A stretch of 64,000 bases of DNA, taken from IMG/VR virus record IMGVR_UViG_3300020172_002676, positions 39,805 through 103,804 of that record. One strand, given 5' to 3'. The notes under the pieces were generated by a model that worked only from the letters and a program-made list of their open reading frames with translations, had not been told where the DNA came from and did not search any database. Both the position numbers and the translations under genes were made by a program. This DNA comes from a virus. Of the stretch, positions 51,054 through 59,953 are shown piece by piece (within the stretch, counting starts at the first letter, position 1; every line of letters starts with the position of its first letter).

Positions 51054-52106
51054 ATGGAAGTAACATTAAACGAAAAAGTAAAACAATCTATCCAAAATTT
51101 AAGGGATAAAAAATCAAGAATTTATTTTCTTGTTCAGGACACAAAGGGAAATGCGAGAGCGTCTGTTAGATTAATCTATCAAATGGCAAAAACCCTTTTA
51201 GATTCAGGATTTAATCCCATAATTCTTCACGAAAAAACGGACTATGCAGGAGTTATTGCATGGTTAGATGAAGAATATATGTCTATACCTCATAGAGCGA
51301 TTGAGGGGCAAAATTTAGAAATATCGCCTGAAGATTTTATTGTAGTACCTGAATTATTTGGGTTCATAATGGAACAAATTAAAAATTTACCTTGTGGTAA
51401 AATTGTATTTACCCAAAACTACTCATACATAACAGAAACATTATCACCAGGACAAAATTGGGCTCAGTTTGGATTTTTAAAGTGTTTAACAACAACAAAA
51501 AAACAACAAGAGTATATTGAATCAGTAATGAGACAATCTAGTTTTGATATTATTAAACCATTAATTACTGATAACTTCTACCCAAAAACGTTACCTGCAA
51601 TGCCAATTATTGGTATACACACTAAAGAACAGGGTGAGACAATTAATATCATTAAAACTTTTTATCTAAAATTCCCACAATATAGATGGTTTACATTTAG
51701 AGATTTAAGAGGACTTTCTGAAAAAGAATTTGCAAACTCTTTAAGAGATTGTTTTGTTAGTGTTTGGATGGATGAACAAAGTGGTTTTGGTACATTCCCA
51801 CTTGAATCTATGGCATCTAACGTACCTGTTATTGGTAAAATACCATACATGCAACCTGAATGGATGAATGAAGATAATGGTATTTGGATTACCGACCCAA
51901 CATTAATATGTGACTTTATTGCTGATTTTATACAAAATTGGTTAGAGGATAATATTAAACCAGAACTTCACGAAAATATGAAAAAAACCGTTGAAAATTA
52001 CACAAATAAACAAGAATTTGAATCTAATGTTACCTCATTATTTGAGTCGTATTTAACTAATAGAGCAGATTCTCTTGAATCACAAATAACTAAAACTGAA
52101 GAATAA
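51054..52106 (+). CDS. GT-B glycosyltransferase-like protein
   Basis: A 350-residue protein. RIYFLVQDTKGNARASVRLI (22-41) carries a G/A-rich N-terminal loop as in GT-B enzymes, then SGFNPIILHEKTDYAGVIAW. FRDLRGLSEKEFANSLRDCF (about 218-237) leads to SVWMDEQSGFGTFPLESMAS and VPVIGKIPYMQPEWM (about 260-274), the donor-binding E..a..vPVi part of GT4-like enzymes. The N-terminal 20 residues are helical. It would add sugar to a cell-internal acceptor. Followed 1 base later by a GT2-like gene. Confidence 0.65.
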   Translation: MEVTLNEKVKQSIQNLRDKKSRIYFLVQDTKGNARASVRLIYQMAKTLLDSGFNPIILHEKTDYAGVIAWLDEEYMSIPHRAIEGQNLEISPEDFIVVPELFGFIMEQIKNLPCGKIVFTQNYSYITETLSPGQNWAQFGFLKCLTTTKKQQEYIESVMRQSSFDIIKPLITDNFYPKTLPAMPIIGIHTKEQGETINIIKTFYLKFPQYRWFTFRDLRGLSEKEFANSLRDCFVSVWMDEQSGFGTFPLESMASNVPVIGKIPYMQPEWMNEDNGIWITDPTLICDFIADFIQNWLEDNIKPELHENMKKTVENYTNKQEFESNVTSLFESYLTNRADSLESQITKTEE

Positions 52107-52107
52107 T

Positions 52108-52914
52108 ATGAATAATAAATTATCACTATCAATCATACTACCTATCAAATCATCTAAAACAAGAAATTTTGATGAGTATTTTGAAAAGGCAATCACATCA
52201 ATTAAATCTCAAACAACTGAGGTTGAAGAGTTATTAATTGTACACACTTCTGAGGAATCATTAGTAGATTTTTTAAACGAATATGATTTTGGAACATTAA
52301 ATGTTACAAAATTATTGTGGGATAAAATACCAAACTATTGCGAACAAGTAAATTATGGTGTTAAAAACGCTAAAGGTATTTGGGTATCATTATTTGAATT
52401 TGATGATGAATACTCATCAATATGGTTTAAAAATGTTAAAAAATATATTGACGCATATCCCGATACTCAGGTATTCTTACCTGTTGTTGTAGAGACAGAT
52501 GAAAAGGGTGTATTTGCAGGATTTACTAATGAGGCAACATTCGCAGCTAACTTTAGTCAGGAAATGGGATTCTTAAGTAATGAAACATTACAAGATTATC
52601 AAAATTTTCAAACTGCTGGTTCAGTAATTAAGAAACAATCTATTGAAGATTTTGGAGGTTTTAAACCATCAGTTAAATTAACTTTCGTTTATGAATTTTT
52701 ACTGAGATTAACATATAATTCAGTAACAATTATGACCATACCAAAACTTGGGTACAAACATACAAACATGAGAGAAGGGTCAATATTTTGGAATTACAAA
52801 TTTGGTGAAGACAAAATGATTGACGATGAAGTTAAGTTTTGGATTCAAACCGCAAAAAAAGAATTTTTCTTTGTGGAAGATAGGAACATAAAATATAATT
52901 CAGAAAATGTGTAA
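52108..52914 (+). CDS. GT2-like glycosyltransferase
   Basis: A 268-residue protein starting LSLSIILPIKSSKTRNFDEY, then ITSIKSQTTEVEELLIVHTS, NYCEQVNYGVKNAKGIWVSL and FEFDDEYSSIWFKN (about 96-109). The DDE is the acidic metal motif of GT2 enzymes. Later FGGFKPSVKLTFVYEFLLRL gives the acceptor-side E. No membrane segments, so it acts in the cytoplasm. The stop overlaps the sigma factor start by 1 base, so sugar genes and late sigma share one transcript. Confidence 0.72.
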   Translation: MNNKLSLSIILPIKSSKTRNFDEYFEKAITSIKSQTTEVEELLIVHTSEESLVDFLNEYDFGTLNVTKLLWDKIPNYCEQVNYGVKNAKGIWVSLFEFDDEYSSIWFKNVKKYIDAYPDTQVFLPVVVETDEKGVFAGFTNEATFAANFSQEMGFLSNETLQDYQNFQTAGSVIKKQSIEDFGGFKPSVKLTFVYEFLLRLTYNSVTIMTIPKLGYKHTNMREGSIFWNYKFGEDKMIDDEVKFWIQTAKKEFFFVEDRNIKYNSENV

Positions 52915-53663
52915 TGCAAGAAACTCTATCTGGTACAACAGAAGATGTTTCATCCAAAAAAAGAGGTAGAAAAACGGTAAACGTAAATTATTTTGATGTT
53001 AGGGAAGAGACCGCAGTTAGAAGTTTTTTATTAGCGGAAACTTCAGAAGAAAAAAACAAAATATATAATGAATACTTAAGAGGACCTTTAGATAAGATGA
53101 TATCATCTATCATAAGACGATATAAATTATATCGTAAAGATATGGACTTCACGGAAATCCATTGTGATACTCACTCATTTTTAATGACAAAGGTTGATAA
53201 GTTTAAACCATCAAAAGAAAAGAAAGCGTATTCGTATTTTGGTACAATATGTAAAAATTATCTGATGGGTCAAATAATAAAAGACCAAAAAGAAATTAAT
53301 AGAAAGGTATCATATGAAGATATGTCTGAAAGTATTGAAGAAAGACCTGACATGATTTATCATATAGATGAAGAGGAGGTTGACACAACTTTAATCATCT
53401 ACCAATATTTGAAAGAATTAAAGGATTTTATTGAGAATGAAAATTTAAATGACAATGAAAGAAAATTGGGTTACGCTCTAATTGACTTATTTGATAATTA
53501 TGAATCAATATTTTCGGGAGCAGATAATAACAAATTTAATAAAAATGTAATCCTCCTTTCGTTAAGAGAAATGACAAATTTAAGTACTAAAGAAATCCGT
53601 AGTTCTATGAAAAGGTTCAAAAAATTATATATTTTGATTCAATCAAAAATGAAAACAGATTAA
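52914..53663 (+). CDS. Late sigma factor (T4 gp55-like)
   Basis: A 249-residue protein. Residues about 50-128 form a sigma region 2-like block: YNEYLRGPLDKMISSIIRRY, MDFTEIHCDTHSFLMTKVDK and YSYFGTICKNYLMGQIIKDQ, the last equivalent to the -10 binding helix of sigma factors. The arrangement resembles T4 gp55 (185 residues), which directs host RNA polymerase to late promoters that have only a -10 box. The N-terminus has a basic KKRGRKTVN stretch. No region 4 is evident. It is the last gene of the sugar operon and precedes the baseplate genes. Its likely targets are the TATTTATAGAT motifs upstream of late genes (inference). Confidence 0.75.
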   Translation: MQETLSGTTEDVSSKKRGRKTVNVNYFDVREETAVRSFLLAETSEEKNKIYNEYLRGPLDKMISSIIRRYKLYRKDMDFTEIHCDTHSFLMTKVDKFKPSKEKKAYSYFGTICKNYLMGQIIKDQKEINRKVSYEDMSESIEERPDMIYHIDEEEVDTTLIIYQYLKELKDFIENENLNDNERKLGYALIDLFDNYESIFSGADNNKFNKNVILLSLREMTNLSTKEIRSSMKRFKKLYILIQSKMKTD

Positions 53664-53667
53664 AAAG

Positions 53668-53678
53668 TATTTATAGAT
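53668..53678 (+). promoter_or_regulatory. TATTTATAGAT motif abutting the 53679 start codon
   Basis: An exact copy with no gap to the ATG of the 53679 gene. If it were a -10 box the transcript would be leaderless or start inside the gene, so it may instead act in translation or be coincidental. Confidence 0.35.
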
Positions 53679-54047
53679 ATGCCAAGACCACAACGTAAAG
53701 AAATTAATTTTACTAAAGATTCAATATTATCTTTAATGCAGGAAATCTATAATGAACTTGTAGAACAGAGACAAACCGCAATTAGGATTCAAAATAAAAT
53801 GCTTTCAATGTTGAAAGACCCTAATGATATGATGACAATCGGACCTGTAATTGAAAAACAACAAAAGATTGTTAATGATTGTGTTGAGAAAAAAATAAGT
53901 TTATCAAAACTACAATCTAATATTTGGGAGAAATCAAACAGTAACAATAGTGAATCATTTTCATTTACAGATTTAGACGATAATCTTATTCAAAATCTAA
54001 TAGAAAAAGATGTTTCTAACGATGAAGAAACATATAAAATGAAATAA
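53679..54047 (+). CDS. Small helical protein upstream of baseplate genes
   Basis: A 122-residue protein. It starts MPRPQRKEINFTKDSILSLM, with long helices SLMQEIYNELVEQRQTAIRI and PVIEKQQKIVNDCVEKKISL, and an acidic C-terminus FTDLDDNLIQNLIEKDVSND. Coiled-coil propensity looks high. A late coactivator such as T4 gp33 (112 residues) or an assembly chaperone are possible, but the C-terminus lacks the LDFLL-like clamp-binding tail of gp33. The TATTTATAGAT motif abuts the ATG, leaving essentially no leader if it is a -10 box. Function unknown. Confidence 0.6.
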   Translation: MPRPQRKEINFTKDSILSLMQEIYNELVEQRQTAIRIQNKMLSMLKDPNDMMTIGPVIEKQQKIVNDCVEKKISLSKLQSNIWEKSNSNNSESFSFTDLDDNLIQNLIEKDVSNDEETYKMK

Positions 54048-54048
54048 T

Positions 54049-56145
54049 ATGGCAATACCTGATTTATCACAAGGATTTGATTCCGCCAAAAGTACAATTA
54101 ATTCATATAGTTCTTATATTGGGATTTCACAAGCTGCAAAAAAATTAGAAAAAGAAGCTGGAAATTCTGAATCAGAATCTACGGCAAATCTAACTTCTTC
54201 TTTAGATAAAATTTCCACACAACAAAAAAGATATTTAAGAAACCCACCAAATTCGTTTGACCAATTATTAGATTTAATTGGTTTGGCGAGTGGTACTGGC
54301 TCAGGTCCATCTTCATTAAAATATTTAAGAAAAACATTATTACAAACCGCAGTAAAAATAGAGCCAGACATACAAAAGATTATTAGTGAAGAGGCTTTAA
54401 AAGCGTTAGGGTGTTCTCAAGAACAAACATTTAACGGATATAGTGTATCTAATTTAGAACAATTAAATGGATTACAATCATTAAGTGGTAAAGACGCAAT
54501 TTATGTTCCTGTACAATCGTTAGACATTGGTAATATTCTTAAACTATCACCAGAATCTGAAATAGGTAAAATAGTTTATGAAAAACCTGCACCATCGGCG
54601 GATAGTGGAGTGTTTAGACCATATGGGGGTAAAGACCCTTTCCCAATGAATAAGACCTTAAATCTTACACTAAATAACTCTAGTACATACTCTCAAACCT
54701 ATGGTAAATATTACCAGGGTACATCTGGACAAAACTTATTTGATATTCAATATTCCCCAACAAATAGTACAGGTGTTACTCAAGATTGTTACAAAGTCGC
54801 ATTAATTGACAAAGTAAACACATTAGGTACTTCCACAGGTGGTACATCAAATAAAGTAGGTGAATTTTTAAAAGATTATTATTCAACAATTAAATTAGTT
54901 GATAGTGTAGATATTACTGCTAATTTAATGAATTTAATCAGCGGTGCTGTTAGTATGAATCTTAAATTAGGGGAGGATGATATTCAAAAAGACACAACAT
55001 TTTCGTTAATTGTTCAAAGATATTTAGGACTTTGTTTTGATTCTAGAAGAGAAATTGATGTTAGTGGTGTTTCTAAAGTGGCCGAATTAGATGGGGTAGA
55101 TGAAAGTTTTTTTGAATTAACGGAAGTAGATTTAAGAAATATTGATTTAAAAATTACTAATATCCAAAATGGTGTTATGGAATTTGAAGATTGTGATAAT
55201 GTGAAATTACCTGTTGATTATGAAACATTAGCAAATGAATTAATTGTTTTTAGAGATGCTTTAAGTGCTCAAACCACTGAAGCTCAAGTAAAAAGTATTG
55301 AGGGTATTATTGATACTCTGTATCAAAATCCAGAATGGAAAGCTTATTTACCAACTAATTTTAATGCTGAAATTGCTGTTAATAAGGATATTTTAAAACA
55401 AATTCCATTAGCGGTTGCTTCATCAGTATTAAGTCCAAAAGTACTCCTTCCAATATTCATTTTATTACAAGTGATTGAGGGAAATGCAATAAACGAGTAT
55501 AATAATGCAATAACACCAGCAAATCAGGTAATTCAATCAGGTAACACTAATATAGGGCAGGTAAATAATATTGTTAATAACCAAGTTGATTTTTTAAAGG
55601 TATTTAAAAAATTTAATATTGAAGTTATTTCTAGAATAGGAGCTATCTTTATTAAAGCACTTTTTGACATTTTGAAAAAAGATATTGTAAATCTTTTAAG
55701 TATTATTATTGGTGATATTGCGGTGTCGGAAAGACTAAAAAAATATAGAATAATATTGAGATTGGTTCAATTAGCATTAGTTATTTCGCAATTGGTTGAC
55801 GACTATAGAAAATGTAAGTCGTTAGTAAAAGATATAAAACTTTTATTAAACACGATAAATAAAAGTTTTTTAGGTGGGAAGGGTAAAATACCTGTACCTT
55901 TATTGATATTATCGGATTTTTTGCCAGGGACTTCCCCTGAAAGGTCAACAATAAACACAATTAATTATTTACAATCGGTTGGAATACCAACAGGGGCATT
56001 ACCAGATGGTTCACCAAACTTAATGTCATTACAAATTATGATGAGTCATAAAGGCGCCGACCAAGAGCAAGCAGAGAATGGTAAATTAGATGCCTTTGGG
56101 TTAAGTCCTGCTGGTCCCGTACAAATTTTTGGAAAATGGGTATAA
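54049..56145 (+). CDS. Large structural protein, probably baseplate
   Basis: A 698-residue protein following the small gene by 1 base. It is Ser/Asn/Thr-rich near the N-terminus, with QGFDSAKSTINSYSSYIG and AAKKLEKEAGNSESEST, and a central GKDPFPMNKTLNLTLNNSS beta region. The second half is helical and hydrophobic: VASSVLSPKVLLPIFILLQV (about 463-482) and ISRIGAIFIKALFDILKKDI (about 526-545), then LLILSDFLPGTSPE. The hydrophobic helices could insert into membrane or pack in the virion. It is followed by a coiled-coil gene and a gp5-like gene, so a baseplate or hub role is likely. I cannot assign a T4 counterpart. Confidence 0.65.
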   Translation: MAIPDLSQGFDSAKSTINSYSSYIGISQAAKKLEKEAGNSESESTANLTSSLDKISTQQKRYLRNPPNSFDQLLDLIGLASGTGSGPSSLKYLRKTLLQTAVKIEPDIQKIISEEALKALGCSQEQTFNGYSVSNLEQLNGLQSLSGKDAIYVPVQSLDIGNILKLSPESEIGKIVYEKPAPSADSGVFRPYGGKDPFPMNKTLNLTLNNSSTYSQTYGKYYQGTSGQNLFDIQYSPTNSTGVTQDCYKVALIDKVNTLGTSTGGTSNKVGEFLKDYYSTIKLVDSVDITANLMNLISGAVSMNLKLGEDDIQKDTTFSLIVQRYLGLCFDSRREIDVSGVSKVAELDGVDESFFELTEVDLRNIDLKITNIQNGVMEFEDCDNVKLPVDYETLANELIVFRDALSAQTTEAQVKSIEGIIDTLYQNPEWKAYLPTNFNAEIAVNKDILKQIPLAVASSVLSPKVLLPIFILLQVIEGNAINEYNNAITPANQVIQSGNTNIGQVNNIVNNQVDFLKVFKKFNIEVISRIGAIFIKALFDILKKDIVNLLSIIIGDIAVSERLKKYRIILRLVQLALVISQLVDDYRKCKSLVKDIKLLLNTINKSFLGGKGKIPVPLLILSDFLPGTSPERSTINTINYLQSVGIPTGALPDGSPNLMSLQIMMSHKGADQEQAENGKLDAFGLSPAGPVQIFGKWV

Positions 56146-56146
56146 T

Positions 56147-56350
56147 ATGAAAAAAGAAGAGTTTGAAAATATAATAAAAGAACAGGGTGATTTAAAAAAT
56201 CATTCTAATTCAAAGTTAATTGAGGATATGGATAAATTAACAAATGACTTTGAAATGACAAAAACTAATATACTTAATTTAACTTTGTATTTGGATAAAG
56301 TAGAAGAGTTATATAATAACATACTTAAAGAATACCAATCTAGAACATAA
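56147..56350 (+). CDS. Small coiled-coil protein
   Basis: A 67-residue protein from ATG 56147, which follows the previous stop (TAATATG). A longer frame starting 56129 overlaps the upstream gene by 17 bases and is less likely. The sequence is helical and heptad-like throughout (EEFENIIKEQGDLKNHSNSK, LTNDFEMTKTNILNLTLYLD, KVEELYNNILKEYQSRT). It has no Cys or Trp. Between two structural genes, it may be a baseplate chaperone or a small structural rod. Stop overlaps the next start by 1 base. Confidence 0.6.
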   Translation: MKKEEFENIIKEQGDLKNHSNSKLIEDMDKLTNDFEMTKTNILNLTLYLDKVEELYNNILKEYQSRT

Positions 56351-57876
56351 TGGAAAACGAATCAATATTTTTTCAAATTCAAGTATTAGACAATGAAGAC
56401 CCAATGATGTTGGGTAGAATAAGAGCTAGACTTTTAGTTGATAATTACCAAGACGTTGTTAAGGGAATTAATGACCCGCCATGGAATGAAGAAAAAGATA
56501 GATGGACTGATAGAGACCCATTTATTTTTAACCCTCTTATGCCTTATTTTATGTATCAAGTACCAAAGGTTGATGAAATGGCTCAAGTTATATATGTAAA
56601 TAATAATTTTAAATATCAGAATCAATATTACATTCAAAACACATTTTCTACACCGACAGCGACAAATTTTGAATATTATGTCGGTGGAAATAAGTTTACA
56701 GGAACAGGAACTCAATTAAAAACCCCAAAACCTTTAAAGAATCAAGATGGTACATATTCTAATAATGTAATAAAGGGGGTATTTCCTGAGCCAGGCGATA
56801 ATGGTATATTAGGACGTGGTAGTGCTGATGTTATTGTTAAAGAAAATGAAGTTTTAATTAGGGCGGGTAAATTTAAAGGAGAAGTTCTTCAACCAAATGT
56901 AATTCCTGTTGGGAATTCAAAAAGGGGATTTCTACAACTTTCAAGATTTAATAAGACAAAAATAAAACAACCTGATAAAATAATCTCTGAAATTAATGAA
57001 ACAATTGTTTTAGTAAAATATCTGATTGAGTGGTTTATTTTAAATCCTGAAAACCCTTTTGATAAATTTAATGGTTCGGTTTACTTATATCAATTAAAGG
57101 CAGATGTTTCAACTAACTCTAAAAATTTAAAAGTTGGTAGTACGGTAAATGAAAATTTAAAATCATTAGTTGCGTCAGAATCTTTTTCTTTATTATCAAA
57201 GGCAGAAACAATTGCGTTTATCAATAATTTTATTCAAACTTGTAATAGTAAATCAACAACAACATCTGGAATAACTCTATTTCAAGACGATAATAAATTC
57301 CCAATATTTTATAGACCAAATAACATAACTTATTCTAAGTTAAATCCGTCAATAACAAACACCACTGACACATCGGGTATTGTTACTAAAAATGTTACGG
57401 AAATTTTTAATAAAGTTAAATTAGTTCCCGCAATACGACAAGGTGGGTATGGGTTAATTTATGCTAAAGACAAAGTTGGAACTCCAATAACTCTTAAATC
57501 TACGGTTGTTCCACAATCATCATACGTTGCCAATCCAATAACTTACGGTGCGTTAGGTAGTGATACACTATTCTTATTATCCCATCAATCAGCAATACCA
57601 GGAAAAGGAAAAATTAATTTTGATGATACTTTATACGGTATTTCAGGAGAACAATTTACCGATGAAATAATCCCAAAAACCTCAAGTTTAGTTAGAGGTG
57701 AAGAACTTTTAGAGTTAATTAATTTAATTACAAGATTCTTATTAACACACGTTCACCCATATCCTGGAATGCCACCAGTATCAGTAAGTACTGATGGTAC
57801 AAGTGTTAATGACCTATTATCTGAACTACAAAACGCATCTACAAAAATTCTTAATAGCAATATCCGACTTAATTGA
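56350..57876 (+). CDS. gp5-like baseplate hub/spike protein without lysozyme domain
   Basis: A 508-residue protein. The N-terminal OB-fold-like segment IQVLDNEDPMMLGRIRARLL (8-27), followed by DPPWNEEKDRWTDRDPFIFN and GVFPEPGDNGILGRGSADVI, matches the Gp5 OB region (family 'DP..lGRVrVRi'), which in T4 links hub and spike. The C-terminus has LLTHVHPYPGMPPVSVSTDG (about 461-480), a His-containing motif common in baseplate spike proteins. T4 gp5 has a lysozyme domain after the OB fold; no lysozyme motif is seen here, and the middle is a long beta-rich extension. It lies in the baseplate block next to 57896. Confidence 0.62.
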   Translation: MENESIFFQIQVLDNEDPMMLGRIRARLLVDNYQDVVKGINDPPWNEEKDRWTDRDPFIFNPLMPYFMYQVPKVDEMAQVIYVNNNFKYQNQYYIQNTFSTPTATNFEYYVGGNKFTGTGTQLKTPKPLKNQDGTYSNNVIKGVFPEPGDNGILGRGSADVIVKENEVLIRAGKFKGEVLQPNVIPVGNSKRGFLQLSRFNKTKIKQPDKIISEINETIVLVKYLIEWFILNPENPFDKFNGSVYLYQLKADVSTNSKNLKVGSTVNENLKSLVASESFSLLSKAETIAFINNFIQTCNSKSTTTSGITLFQDDNKFPIFYRPNNITYSKLNPSITNTTDTSGIVTKNVTEIFNKVKLVPAIRQGGYGLIYAKDKVGTPITLKSTVVPQSSYVANPITYGALGSDTLFLLSHQSAIPGKGKINFDDTLYGISGEQFTDEIIPKTSSLVRGEELLELINLITRFLLTHVHPYPGMPPVSVSTDGTSVNDLLSELQNASTKILNSNIRLN

Positions 57877-57895
57877 TATTTATATTTAAATATCA

Positions 57896-59416
57896 ATGTC
57901 AATTCTAAGGTCATATATAGATAAAAACAACACAATCGTCTCAAATTCATTAGTTAATACGGCTAGAAACCCTATAATTGAATTGAATTTTGGTGCTTCC
58001 GATTACATTGTTCCCAATTACGGTTACAGTAGATTACTGTTTAATTTAGATTTAACTCTATTAAGAGATAATATTGCCACAGGTGTTATATCAACAGGAT
58101 GTACTACAGGTATGACTCACGTTCTTAAAATGACAAACACATCGTCATTTGATAATGAGTTATTAAATTCTTTTATGTCAAATGAAAGAAGAAGGGCAAC
58201 ATCTTTTGATTTAATATTATTTAGAATCCCACAAACATCAGGGTCAACAGGTTCTCCACAAAATTGGGATGAAGGTGTTGGTTTTGATTATACAGAATCT
58301 AACCTCAATCAAAATAGTCCATATGGTGGTTCTACCCCATTAACATACGTTGATAGTAGAGCATATTCAACAAGACCGTCTAATTGGTATCAAACCACCA
58401 CTATTAGTAATTGGTCTCAACCAGGGGTCTATAATAATAAAAATGAAGGTATTGCAGTAAATTATTCTGGATTAACAATTATCGCTCAACAACATTTTGA
58501 GCTTGGTAATGAAGATATCAATATGGATATGACCAATGAAATTCAAGGAGTTTTAAATGGTTCCATTACAGGTGTTACAGGATGGGGAATAGCATATCTA
58601 CCACAAATAGAAAATATCACGGGATTAACCGATAGTTATAGCGTTGCCTTCTTTTCAAGATATACACAAACATTCTACCAACCATTCCTTCAAACAACAT
58701 ATGATGACATTATCAAAGATGATAGAGATGTTTTCTTAAAAAATCAAACAAACAAATTATATCTTTATATCTATCAAAATGGTGATTTAGTTAATTTGGA
58801 TTCAGACCCCTATGTTAGAATTGAAGACCGAAATGGTGATGCCGTAACAGGTATGGAATCATTATCAACTTGTTTAAGAACAAGAGGAGTTTATGAAGTA
58901 ATTGTACCTAATGGATTTTTAACTTCACCAACCCCATGTTTATATTATGATGTGTGGTCAGGATTAACAATCAATGGACAATCAATTGGAAACGTAACAA
59001 ATCAATTCACACTTCAACAATATTCTGCTGGAATTCAAATTGGTTCAGTATCTAAAGACCCTACCAAGTTTGGATTTAGTTTCTATGGTATTCTACAGAA
59101 CGAACAAATTCTTAATTCCGATATCAGAAAGGTTGGGGTTACGATTAAAAACGCGTATACATCACAAGTACCACTACAAAACATATCAGCATTTTATAGA
59201 GTTTTTGTTAAAGAGGGAACCACAGAAGTATTAGTTCAAGATTGGACACCTATTAATAGAACACCTAATGAGTATTATTTCATATTTGATATGAGAGATA
59301 AAATTCCTAACCAATATTATGTTGATATTCAAGTAAATACTTCTGGAGAGAAAGATACTTATAAACGACAACTAACATTTAATGTTGTAAACACAAAAGC
59401 TAACCACACAATATAA
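57896..59416 (+). CDS. Structural protein, probably baseplate or tail
   Basis: A 506-residue beta-rich protein. It starts SILRSYIDKNNTIVSNSLVN and continues NTARNPIIELNFGASDYIVP and SRLLFNLDLTLLRDN. It contains many Asn, Thr and Tyr, with a later series of strands (KFGFSFYGILQNEQILNS, ISAFYRVFVKEGTTEVLVQD, PNQYYVDIQVNTSGEKDTYK) that suggest immunoglobulin-like modules near the C-terminus. No catalytic residues. Position right after the gp5-like gene points to baseplate or fibre attachment. A TATTTATAT element is 15 bases upstream of the ATG. Confidence 0.6.
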   Translation: MSILRSYIDKNNTIVSNSLVNTARNPIIELNFGASDYIVPNYGYSRLLFNLDLTLLRDNIATGVISTGCTTGMTHVLKMTNTSSFDNELLNSFMSNERRRATSFDLILFRIPQTSGSTGSPQNWDEGVGFDYTESNLNQNSPYGGSTPLTYVDSRAYSTRPSNWYQTTTISNWSQPGVYNNKNEGIAVNYSGLTIIAQQHFELGNEDINMDMTNEIQGVLNGSITGVTGWGIAYLPQIENITGLTDSYSVAFFSRYTQTFYQPFLQTTYDDIIKDDRDVFLKNQTNKLYLYIYQNGDLVNLDSDPYVRIEDRNGDAVTGMESLSTCLRTRGVYEVIVPNGFLTSPTPCLYYDVWSGLTINGQSIGNVTNQFTLQQYSAGIQIGSVSKDPTKFGFSFYGILQNEQILNSDIRKVGVTIKNAYTSQVPLQNISAFYRVFVKEGTTEVLVQDWTPINRTPNEYYFIFDMRDKIPNQYYVDIQVNTSGEKDTYKRQLTFNVVNTKANHTI

Positions 59417-59420
59417 AAAA

Positions 59421-59888
59421 ATGAAAACAGTAAAACTAACCGAAACAGATTTAAACAGACTAGTTAAAAAAGTTCTTACGGAACAAGAAGTTGAACTTGC
59501 AAATTATATGTTCTTCTCTAATCTAAAACAAATGAAAAGACAATTAGAGATGATGATGCAAATGGATGAACAAACAGTCAATAACATTCTTGAAAATGGT
59601 CACGATTGGGCTGATGACCATATATCTGAGGCTAAGACAAATATTGACCAAGTTTTTGATTTCTTAAAAAATGAAATGGATAAGGAATCACAATATGTTG
59701 ATTACGAAGAAATGAATGAAGGTAGGAAAAAAACAGGAACTAAGCTTTGTGCTAGGGGTAAATCCGCAGCAAAATCAAAATTTAAAGTTTATCCTTCGGC
59801 ATATGCTAATGGATATGCTGTCCAAGTTTGTAAAGGAACAATGCCAGGTTTAGATGGTAAGAAACATTGCTCTGGTGCATATTGTTAA
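59421..59888 (+). CDS. DUF5872-like protein with N-terminal helical tag
   Basis: A 155-residue protein. The N-terminus MKTVKLTETDLNRLVKKVLT has an amphipathic helix with a VLTE end. A middle helical region MKRQLEMMMQMDEQTVNNIL is acidic. The C-terminus has LCARGKSAAKSKFKVYPSAY (about 112-131), then ANGYAVQVCKGTMPG and CSGAYC. The 'aaK.KF.VYPSAYANgyAvqvCkG' part is the DUF5872-like motif of algal viruses and T4-like phages, function unknown. Four cysteines could bind metal. The N-terminal helix resembles tags that direct internal proteins into proheads; this is inference. Starts 4 bases after the previous gene. Confidence 0.62.
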   Translation: MKTVKLTETDLNRLVKKVLTEQEVELANYMFFSNLKQMKRQLEMMMQMDEQTVNNILENGHDWADDHISEAKTNIDQVFDFLKNEMDKESQYVDYEEMNEGRKKTGTKLCARGKSAAKSKFKVYPSAYANGYAVQVCKGTMPGLDGKKHCSGAYC

Positions 59889-59907
59889 AAAAAGATAGAA
59901 GAAATAT

Positions 59908-59938
59908 TTTTTTATTAGAATAATTTCACCTATATTTG
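59908..59938 (+). promoter_or_regulatory. Host-type promoter candidate for the 59954 operon
   Basis: TTTT (59908-59911), 19 bases, TATATTTG (59931-59938). The -7 box is perfect and the -33 box has T in place of the final G. The gene starts 15 bases later. Confidence 0.5.
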
Positions 59939-59953
59939 AAAATAATATAGAAA

